Assembly (NCBI GenBank): GCA_029168955.1
Contig: JAPDOI010000980.1
Location: 124,001-188,000, forward strand
Reading direction: 5' to 3'
Source: Aplectana chamaeleonis
Taxonomy: Eukaryota; Nematoda; Chromadorea; Rhabditida; Cosmocercidae
Length of the DNA stretch: 64,000 bases
Under the pieces are notes generated by a model. The model saw nothing but the letters and a program-made list of their open reading frames with translations. It had not been told where the DNA came from and made no database searches. Made by a program: the position numbers and the translations under genes. Below are positions 55,809 to 64,000 of the stretch, piece by piece (the first letter of the stretch is position 1; the number at the start of each line of letters is the position of its first letter).

Positions 55809-56298
55809 CCGAGAGTTTTGGCCGCGAATTAGCCCACCAGGCTCCGCAGCGGCTCCTGCTGGGCTATTTCCCGGTTTCTCATGAAGCGGACAAGAGGTCG
55901 CCGAGAAATAGCCGAGATATAACCAAGAAATATTCACAAGTAAATAAAATTAACAAATACGCAACCGTCGCCGACTCGCCGAGCCACCATCTGGGCCCAT
56001 CAGCGGTAGGGCGGAGCCCTTAGAGGCTGAACGAGGTCCAAGTACCTCAAACCTGGGTAATTGGATCGACGGAGGCGCTGACACCCGAACCATGCCTCTG
56101 GAATGCGCCGTATTCCTACCTGGTGAGCATTATTTCTCGGCTGTTTCGCGGCAAGCATTATTTGGCGGCTAATTCTCGGCTATTTCGCAGCTATTTTGCG
56201 GCGAGCATTATTTGGCGGCTATTTCGCGGCTATTACGCTGCAAGCAGGCACTTCTCGGCTATTTCGCGGCTATCTCTCGCTCAAAACTCTCAAAGTAA
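55809..56298. mobile_element. CTATTTC-repeat MITE (family C), left-arm copy
   Basis: The ends GAGAGTTTTGGCCGCGAA and GCTCAAAACTCTC are inverted, with eight or more GGCTATTTCGC-type words and a centre homologous to 19,821-20,265. Its presence in both arms shows that the insertion preceded the palindrome or was copied by conversion. Confidence 0.8.
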
Positions 56299-57466
56299 GA
56301 GCCTCTTAAATTGCGCAATTGGGCATTAACGAAGCAAATAATCAAAAAAACAACAACTTGGCTTCTGCAAAGGCTGCAGAATTTCTTTTCATCCAATGAA
56401 TGCAATTCCATTGTAGAATTTTTTTCGCTAAATTAATGGAATTCCACAAATGAATCGTTTGTACGATAACGAGCAAAAAATAATACTGTTACTACCGCTC
56501 ACATTACTTTTATTCCGAAATCGCATGAATCAAAGATCAGTAGCTTGAAATTCTTCAAATTCATGGTCTAAAATAGTGAATACGAATGTGTTTCAAATTT
56601 AAGAAAACATCAAAACAAAAGCATTATGAATTATATATAAGCTGATAAAGTGCCTCGTAAAAACTTGAATTAGATGATGATCGACAAGGCAGTTAAGGAT
56701 TCTAAAGAAAAGTGAAGTCGCGTGCGATGCTCAGACGAAAATTTTGGACCTCGCGAGGGGGGAAACGAGGATATTCCGGCGGCACACCACCCCGCGAGGT
56801 CCGACCAAACCAGCGGGGAAGTCCGGATTCAAAGGGAATGCAGCCGCGTTACTTACTCCGGAGTCCCCCCTTTACACATTCTGCGCATGGGATCGATTCA
56901 CCCCCGACACTAACAGGGGTGACCCCCTTTCTTCATCGTCGACATAAAAGCGGTCCTACCGCTTACATTCTCGGGAGATTTCCTTTTTCTCATTATCGGG
57001 GTAGTCGTAGCCGCGCGCTCCAGATTCCTTGGAAAGAGAAAGGAATTCATACCCCTTTTCCTGCCTCGGAACTGATCTGGAACGTTCTTCAAACCTACTC
57101 ACGACCCTGTTTTCTCGACTGATCCGCCGATGCGATCCCCTTCAGCCATACTTTCCCCTTCTTTTGGCAAGCACTGCAAGAATAAACGAACTTAGATGTT
57201 TTATTCAACAAACATGTGAAAAAACCAAGAGGTACTTCTAACTATCAGAGCTAATAACTACAACCAGAATGAGATAAGATGACCATTAACGTTTGTTTAA
57301 AGGATAATTTCTAACAACAGATAACTAAAAAAGCAGAGATTCTCAGATCTCTTTTCTTGCTTCGAAACTGTTCTGTAACAGTTCTGAGTACTACTTACGG
57401 CCAGTTTTTTTCCTTTTGTAGTTATAGACTGTGGGTCGTATTTTGCAATACCTCGGAAAGGGGGAC
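56299..57466. other. Inner 1.2 kb of left arm, unassigned
   Basis: An open frame at 56,712-57,122 (136 codons, MKSRAMLRRKFWTSRGGKRG...) is kept in the right arm with one in-frame codon deletion and one substitution. It is rich in Arg, Pro and Ser and has no recognised domain. The first 400 bp are AT-rich. Confidence 0.35.
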
Positions 57467-57491
57467 AAAAGCCAGTTATCTTGGCGGAGTA
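57467..57491. other. Palindrome centre (25-nt asymmetric spacer)
   Basis: The non-palindromic AAAAGCCAGTTATCTTGGCG then GAGTA sits between ...GGAAAGGGGGAC and GTCCCCTTTCC.... The arms differ here by one G in the G-run. Confidence 0.9.
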
Positions 57492-58658
57492 GTCCCCTTT
57501 CCGAGGTATTGCAAAATACGACCCACAGTCTATAACTACAAAAGGAAAAAAACTGGCCGTAAGTAGTACTCAGAACTGTTACAGAACAGTTTCGAAGCAA
57601 GAAAAGAGATCTGAGTGTCTTTCCTTTTTTAGTTATCTGTTGTTAGAAATTATCCTTTAAACAAACGTTAATGGTCATCTTATCTCATTCTGGTTGTAGT
57701 TATTAGCTCTGTTAGTTAGAAATACCTCTTGGTTTTTTTCACATGTTTGTTGAATAAAACATCTAAGTTCGTTTATTCTTGCAGTGCTTGCCAAAAGAAG
57801 GGGAAAGTATGGCTGAAGGGGATCGCATCGGCGGATCAGTCGAGAAAACAGGGTCGTGAGTAGGTTTGAAGAACGTTCCAGATCAGTTCCGAGGCAGGAA
57901 AAGGGGTATGAATTCCTTTCTCTTTCCAAGGAATCTGGAGCGCGCGGCTACGACTACCCCGATAATGAGAAAAAGGAAATCTCCCGAGAATGTAAGCGGT
58001 AGGACCGCTTTTATGTCGACGATGAAGAAAGGGGGTCACCCCTGTTAGTGTCGGGGGTGAATCGATCCCATGCGCAGAATGTGTAAAGGGGGGACTCCGG
58101 AGGTAACGCGGCTGCCTTCCCTTTGAATCCGGACTTCCCCGCTGGTTTGGTCGGACCTCGCGGGGTGGTGTGCCGCCGGAATATCCCCGTTTTCCCCCTC
58201 GCGAGGTCCAAAATTTTCGTCTGAGCATCGCACGCGACTTCACTTTTCTTTAGAATCCTTAACTGCCTTGTCGATCATTATCTAATTCAAGTTTTTACGA
58301 GGCACTTTATCAGCTTATATATAATTCTATAATGCTTTTTGTTTGATGTTTTCAAATTTGAAACACATTCGTATTCACTATTTTAGACCATGAATTTGAA
58401 GAATTTTAAGCTACTGATCTTTGATTCATGCGATTTCGGAATAAAAGTAATGTGAGCGGTAGTAACAGTATTATTTTTTGCTCGTTATCGTACAAACGAT
58501 TCATTTGTGGAATTTCATTAATTTAGCGAAAAAAATTCTACAATGGAATTGCATTCATTGGATGAAAAGAAATTCTGCAGCCTTTGCGGAAGCCAAGTTG
58601 TTGTTTTTTTGATTATTTGCTTCGTTAATGCCCGATCGCGCAATTTAAGAGGCTCTTA
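57492..58658. other. Inner 1.2 kb of right arm, unassigned
   Basis: Mirror of 56,299-57,466, with the 135-codon frame at 57,836-58,243 on the minus strand. Differences from the left arm include a GGTACTTCTAACTATCAG-type segment near 57,230/57,720 and a missing CTA codon. Confidence 0.35.
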
Positions 58659-59147
58659 CTTTGAGAGTTTTGAGCGAGAAATAGCCGCGAAATAGCCGAG
58701 AAGTGCCTGCTTGCAGCGTAATAGCTGCGAAATAGCCGCCAAATAACGCTCGCCGCGAAATAGCTGCGAAATAGCCGAGAATTAGCCGCCAAATAATGCT
58801 TGCCGCGAAATAGCCGAGAAATAATGCTCACCAGGTAGGAATATGGCGCATTCCAGAGGCATGGTTCGGGTGTCAGCGCCTCCGTCGATCCAATTACCCA
58901 GGTTTGAGGTACTTGGACCTCGTTCAGCCTCTAAGGGCTCCGCCCTACCGCTGATGGGCCCAGATGGTGGCTCGGCGAGTCGGCGACGGTTGCGTATTTG
59001 TTAATTTTATTTACTTGTGAATATTTCTTGGTTATATCTCGGCTATTTCTCGGCTACCTCTTGTCCGCTTCATGAGAAACCGGGAAATAGCCCACCAGGA
59101 GCCGCTGCGGAGCCTGGTGGGATAATTCGCGGCCAAAACTCTCGGAG
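58659..59147. mobile_element. CTATTTC-repeat MITE (family C), right-arm copy
   Basis: Mirror of 55,809-56,298, with a few substitutions (for example GATAATTCGC for GCTAATTCGC near the end). Confidence 0.8.
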
Positions 59148-59209
59148 ATTTTCCCGCTTATCGTTGTGTCCGTATTTTCGAAGAAATTAGTTATGCGTTT
59201 GTTTCAGAA

Positions 59210-60197
59210 ATGTCAGCATCAGACAGCTCTGAGGGTGAGACTTGCCCTGTTACGATGGAAAATCTTGACCCCGTGTTTGTGAGGAAGGTACTTACTAAGC
59301 ACAACGAACAGGAGGGCAACACGAGAGTTTTTGAAGATCCCAAGTGACTAATATATGTTTAGAAGTGCACTCAGTGTCATTTTGTAGGTCCCTGCGAAGC
59401 AGTTTCGTAATGTGATATCATTTGATCGGTAGTTATTACCCTCACTACCGCTTCCGCGACTGTCACATGTATGCTTCGTGGACTCCGTCGAAAATGAAAC
59501 GGAGGATAATGGGTGACGATAATAGAATTTCGATTTGTTTAGTAAATGCCTGTAACTCGGCCGCGTGCTAGCGCCAGAAAGAACATCGAAAACAGAATGG
59601 TGTTCTTGCGGGGTATGTTTAAATTTGCCAAACCCACGTGAGAACATCTGTTGCCGAGAAGTTCTGGGTTTGGACGTTGTCAGCGGGGGTCGCCGTGCCA
59701 ACGATGTGGTGAAGAAGCTTAGAATGAGGCTGAATGAATGTGGTGGATGCGTCGTGCGGCACTGCGAGTTCTCCAAAGTGGCTTGAATCCTGTGGAAAAT
59801 CAGTCTCGGTTCAATGCGATGATGCCAACGTCCTACCTGATTGAGCTTAGATATTGTCGATTTTGGTTGACTGCTGTAGGTGGCAGGCAGGTAAAAAGAG
59901 TGGCAGTCAGGAAGACAAGAATAAGCAAGTCACACAATTTGCTTAGTATTGAGACTGCAAAGAGTAAAATTTGAGTTTGGAGTGTTCCGGTATTATGCCT
60001 ATTGCGCATTTGTGATGTGGGCGTACGGACGACTGTGTGTGGGAAACCGCTACGAGCTTCCCTCATGTGTGCGCTCTGCCATCATGGCAGCTCTACCTTC
60101 TGCAGAAGGCATTTATACTGGTTCCAAGGTGAATTTCGAAATCATTCGCGTCGCTAACATGGGGCTGTATAATAACGTTTGGGGAAGCAACTGCTGA
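59210..60197 (+). pseudogene. P2X7-ballast-domain gene, right arm
   Basis: ATG at 59,210 follows TTTGTTTCAG-AA, a good (trans-)splice acceptor, and 45 codons follow. The cysteine block is at 59,565-59,786 (EWCSCGVCLNLPNPRENICC) and the LPSC block at 59,949-60,197 (YELPSCVRSAIMAALPSAEG). Amino-acid differences from the left copy are few (for example RVANMG for RGANMG). As in the left arm, the cysteine block ends in a stop just before the expected CLNP-type segment, which continues in another frame (SGLNPVENQS). Confidence 0.65.
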
Positions 60198-60410
60198 CGC
60201 GAACCCAGAAGACGAAGAAGAGTGGCGCCAGCGAGTAGTGTAAAATGTAGAATAAATTAGTTTATCACATCAAAGTTCCTGGATTGAATTTTTAACATTC
60301 TTAGTAACAGCTAGAACAATCGCAGTATTTCGCTCTCTCTTTGGTTTCTTCGGATCTAGAAAGAAATGTATACGTTCCGTTTGGAAACATAGAAAATACG
60401 TGTTTGTTAC

Positions 60411-61000
60411 ATGCCTGGTGCATCAAAGTTCCACTCGCAATCGTCTTCTGTACTCATTGTGTCGGGCACGTCTTGCGGCAGAGGAGCATCGTCCTCGCTA
60501 TTGTTAAATGAATGTAAGCGCTCACTTAACAGCTCTTCCATGATAAGTTTCCTCCACAAGTGCTCCGGGGAAGACTTCAGAAGCAGCTTGGAATTCCTGC
60601 TGAAGTTCTTGAGCTGAATCAGCGTCGACTTCAGCACGCGCCTTTATCCGCTTAGCTCCGCCAACCGCAGCGTACTGAGATGCATCGTTGCCATCATCGT
60701 ATAAAGAGGATACGTGGCGATTGGGCTGAAAAGATATTATCAAGTAGAAAGCATGTGTTGTTCTTGAAAAAAGGTAGCTATCATCTCACTAAAATATTTT
60801 CTTCCTGCAATAGGTTCTGTCCAGTGCGTTCTTGGTCTCGCAGCAAGACGTGCCTCCGTACGGGCTCACTTTCGCCAAATCTTCTTGGAACGTCTTCTTC
60901 ACAATGACGTTCCGGAACTTACTGTATGCTGTTTTGTGAGGCGCGAGGTAGTCCTCATTTGGTTCGAGAGCCAGCGCATGAGAACATCTCTTGTAGGGGC
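60411..61000 (-). pseudogene. Transposase C-terminal part, right arm
   Basis: Mirror of 53,960-54,538. One extra C near 60,567 (GTCTTCCCCGGAGC for GTCTTCCCGGAGC) shifts the frame within the tail, so the acidic terminus is read in a different frame from ...AEVDADSAQELQQEFQAASE. Confidence 0.55.
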
Positions 61001-61197
61001 CTGTGAGGCTTTAATCAATCCTGCAACTCAGTATTACCGTTACGACCTTGTGTGGCCCCCATGCCTTGTATTCGCAGAATGCAAGCGATGGTGGGTTATC
61101 TTATACAGTGGAATCGCTCCTGTTGAACAAGGACATCACCAACATCGTTTTGCATTCGGCTATTGCTGATAAGGAAAACAATACTTTGGATTCGAAC

Positions 61198-61824
61198 CTT
61201 CTTCCACTTATGAATGTCTCGGACGTGCATCAAGCACGTGTTGAAGATGGGCGCGACAGGTACTCCAGTCGATGTCCCCACTTCTATGGAGTGCCACAAG
61301 TGGGTTTTTACCTTCTCTAGCCACATGTTAATCGGGTAGCACCTCTGCAGTTTTGCTGCCTATAATGGAGTGGTGTTTTAGAAAACGGTGATTCATTTGT
61401 ACTAACTCCTTCATTTCCGATCACCTTCCGAAGGTGGTTTCCCAACCACTTCACAATGAACCAACCGTCGTAATAGTGGTCAATCTGTCCGAGTTCCTCC
61501 TCCAGATCTCTGAGCAAAGGCCCATATGAACGACTTCTGTCGGTGGTCAAGGAACCAATTGTGAAGCCGTTGTGGACCACCCATCGTAGTGCTCGGCGCA
61601 CACCCTCAAGTTCCATTCGGGAGCTTACACCATCTGGAAGATGTGCCATAGTTCTTTATTAGCGTTCAATAGAAGTTACCCGCACCCGTTTCTGAACAAT
61701 GCAGCACTTCAGTGTGTAGCACTAGCTTTGTTCGCGCTTCGGCGATCACCACCTTTCCGATTTGTGCGCAGTAGCCTCTGCTATCGTAAGCTCCATCGGC
61801 TGCGAGGTGCAGCTTTTCTCCTTG
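61198..61824 (-). pseudogene. DDE transposase RNase-H-like core, right arm
   Basis: The exons 61,680-61,824, 61,425-61,633 and 61,198-61,359 mirror the left-arm exons with the same splice sites. Differences include YYDGWFIVKWL for YYDGWYIVKWL and QGEKL for QREKL. The core frame is intact. Confidence 0.7.
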
Positions 61825-62279
61825 CTGAATTATAAAGAAAGACTTGACTCATTGGTGTATGATGTATTTCACCTCTCGACCGCTCTCCCTCCATCAGTTT
61901 GTCGCTGATTGAGATGAACGGACCACTTTCAAGAGCTCAGATCTTGTGAATTAATTAGTCGGAGCTTTAGTCACCTGGTAGTGGCGTTGGACCGTTTCAA
62001 TCACATAGCGTTGCTGACTCTCGGAAACATTTTTCATAGCAGGCTTTGTCCAGTTAAAAACTTCTCAAAAAAAATGTTCTCGAGAACGTGGCCATATCCA
62101 GCTGCTTGGCTCACCGTTCCAGTTCCTGAATGCATGAACTGAGACATCGTTTTAGCCTGGGATGCATCCTATTTCACTCACGACGAATCGCAGCCCTGTC
62201 GTTATAGCCGCTACCGCGGCAACTACGTTCCCTTAGAATTGCGCTCTCTCGGATGCTAGACGGTGCGCGCCTGGCTTTC

Positions 62280-62501
62280 TCATCGCCTTCTTTGCTTACA
62301 CTTCCTGCAGTCATATCTGACGACGGCGGCCGTCCCAACATTCGAGAGTTGCGAGTTGCTCATCTGCTCTCCACATTCTGGGTAGAAACGGAACAGCTTC
62401 ATAAGCATCGCTCCCTTCACTAAAAAATACTTCCTAAGAACAGGTGTTCCTGATGGCTTCAGTGAACACCCGAGCGAGGACGATGCGTGGGATTCAACCA
62501 C
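62280..62501 (-). pseudogene. CxxC zinc segment of the transposase, right arm
   Basis: Mirror of 52,460-52,680. It is open for 73 codons here because the extra T removes the left-arm stop: VESHASSSLGCSLKPSGTPV LRKYFLVKGAMLMKLFRFYP. It ends at the same TGA-for-Trp. Confidence 0.55.
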
Positions 62502-62558
62502 GTACTCTGAGCACAGCTAAAAATATCACTTCACTTCCCTGCAGCAAATCACTACAGG

Positions 62559-62870
62559 TTATGAATAAGAACGAGTGTGTACCGTTTTGCTTTCTTCTTC
62601 GTCGTCATATTCGTCCTCATACATACTTACTTTGCCACTATTCCCGACCACATCTCCCACCTCGTTATCGCCAATTTGCTCCATATCACTCACAGATCTC
62701 GCCGCAGCTCCGTTATCGCCAAGTTGCTCCATATCACTCACAGATCTCGCCGCAGCTCCCTCGAAATCGTGGACATTCCCGCGTTCCACTGATTGTGCCG
62801 CTACCTCTTCAGGTCACTCCTTCCCACACGTCCTCCGACGGCTCGAGCCAGTAACACGTGTTGTAGTAAC
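62559..62870 (-). pseudogene. Acidic repeat segment, right arm, with 32-bp deletion
   Basis: Mirror of 52,028-52,402. A 32-bp deletion (joining GGAAGGAGTG to ACCTGAAGAGG) shifts the frame, so the N-terminal FLNEALSRYYN part is separated from the SVSDMEQ repeats. Confidence 0.5.
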
Positions 62871-63591
62871 GAGAGAGAGCTTCGTTTAAAAAAACACAAC
62901 ACGTCTCTAAAAGTTATAACACCCTAAATAGTTCAGAATCTCCAATTTGCGTTTGTGCTGCCATTCACGAGCTGAAACCCCAGAGTCGAACCACTAAGTC
63001 GATGTGCTAACTCAGGCAATTGCCGCATTCAAAACGTGTCCAATATGCATTCAACTCGAAGACAAGGCGGTTTCAAGCACAGTTAGGGAACGCGCTGCTA
63101 GGTGAGCACGTGCTCCCATTGTATTCCAAACTACTGCACGTGCCCCAACAAATAAAAGTTCACTAGGAGCAAGATCACATTCAATCGACGATAATACTAT
63201 TTTCTAAAAAAAGGAAAGCGAAAAAGGACTGTTAAAAATCAGGAGCACGTGCTGCTCTTTGGAGCACGTGTCCCTGCGATAGAGCCTTCTGATGGCTCTG
63301 GCCTCTCTAGCTGAATGCCTATTCAACACGCATTGAATGCGGCGATTTTCTGAGAATATTGCTTTGAACACTATCATACCACAAGGTTTCGCTCTTTTTC
63401 TAAGTTCTTCTCAAAACCCCTACATCCAGTCCACCCAGAGAACCGTTGAGAAACGGCACGACATGATTAGAGATGTCGTTTGTGGTCACGTAACATTCGT
63501 CCGTGGCATCGAAGTGAATCTGCTTGCCGACCGCTGCCATCACACCATATAAGTATTTTGCCTGATAACATTTTATATGGAGAAACGTATA

Positions 63592-63816
63592 TTATTCCCT
63601 TCGTCTATGATGTGCAACACTTATGGTGTCTGCGAAATGTCGTTGACAAACATATGTCTTCTGAGGAGCATAGCAGTGTTTCACGTAAGCTTGCTGAACA
63701 CTCAACCCATTAAGGCTTCCCGATCCACCTAGACATCCCATCAGACCAGCATTTGCCGCCTTCGATCTCGATAGCACTCTGTATTCCGCCATATAGACGA
63801 AGCAAATACTGCACAT
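63592..63816 (-). CDS. THAP-like C2CH zinc domain, right arm
   Basis: Mirror of 51,116-51,340: MCSICFVYMAE...TYVCQRHFAD. The four putative zinc ligands are kept. It is near the window end; upstream parts of the gene may lie outside. Confidence 0.5.
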   Translation of the reverse strand: MCSICFVYMAEYRVLSRSKAANAGLMGCLGGSGSLNGLSVQQAYVKHCYAPQKTYVCQRHFADTISVAHHRRRE

Positions 63817-64000
63817 TCTTCTTGAGAATATACAAATATTAATGAAAAAACTGGGCTAGGTTCTCTTAACAAACAAGAGACCAAGAAAATGCATCACAAA
63901 CAGTGGAGGAACGTCATCACGGAAAACTGCGAAAGTGAAGCATGTTTCCAGCACTGCATGCCAAGCACGTTCTGAAAAATGCTGCAATGAAACACCTACT

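Larger units (their letters stand above)
50933..64000. repeat. Giant palindrome, arms of about 6.5 kb, 25-nt spacer
   Basis: The left arm 50,933-57,466 and right arm 57,492-64,000 are reverse complements over their whole visible length. The spacer is 57,467-57,491. Paired coordinates sum to about 114,957 near the centre, 114,961 at 53.3/61.6 kb and 114,932 at the outer edge, so indels are few and small. In stretches compared by eye the arms differ at about one base per hundred or fewer. Differences include a 32-bp deletion in the right arm (opposite 52,110-52,142), an in-frame 3-nt difference and single-base indels. The right arm reaches the end of the window, so true ends are unknown. Confidence 0.95.

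Overview
The window is eukaryotic nuclear DNA, and a nematode is by far the best fit. Exons are short, with GT/AG introns. One 46-nt intron (53,282-53,327) has the size typical of worms. TTTCAG-type acceptors sit directly before start codons, and the one gene I can reconstruct in full is the worm-type orthologue of Glass/CHE-1. A strongyle or hookworm-like clade V worm is my guess from gene structure and repeat load; it is inference only. Coding density is very low and mobile-element relics dominate.

Region 1 (about 2.6-24.3 kb, minus strand) is one gene, che-1. Seven exons with matching splice phases encode 233 aa ending in four C2H2 zinc fingers. CHE-1 is the terminal selector of ASE gustatory neurons in C. 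elegans. The introns hold nearly everything else in the first 24 kb: TTAA-flanked MITEs, foldback elements, a tandem segmental duplication carrying a 42-bp minisatellite, GC-rich TIR elements and a decayed hAT-like transposase.

Region 2 (24.3-40 kb) has no convincing host gene, only a few possible exons. It holds further copies of the TTAA MITE, a hAT relic with a recognisable C-terminal dimerisation motif, a 2,014-bp hAT element with a perfect 8-bp target duplication and two further elements nested inside it, and a decayed MULE-type transposase.

Region 3 (40-48 kb) holds a dead non-LTR retrotransposon with a 2A-like motif, a PHD-like finger, endonuclease and reverse transcriptase. It is interrupted by a segment with a mariner helix-turn-helix fragment and a 43-bp inverted repeat. 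An RTE-type LINE tail on the other strand is split by a foldback MITE, and more foldbacks follow.

Region 4 (50.9-64.0 kb) is the most unusual part. It is a palindrome of more than 13 kb with two arms of about 6.5 kb that are nearly identical and a 25-nt spacer; the right arm runs off the window. Each arm carries (a) an intron-containing DDE transposase gene with a THAP-like C2CH domain, zinc-binding CxxC pairs and an RNase-H-like core, and (b) on the opposite strand, a gene fragment resembling the cytoplasmic ballast domain of the P2X7 receptor. Scattered differences between arms (SNPs, a 32-bp deletion, single-base indels) argue for a real, gene-converting palindrome rather than a simple read-through artefact. 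All homology statements rest on motif recognition by eye; no database search was possible.
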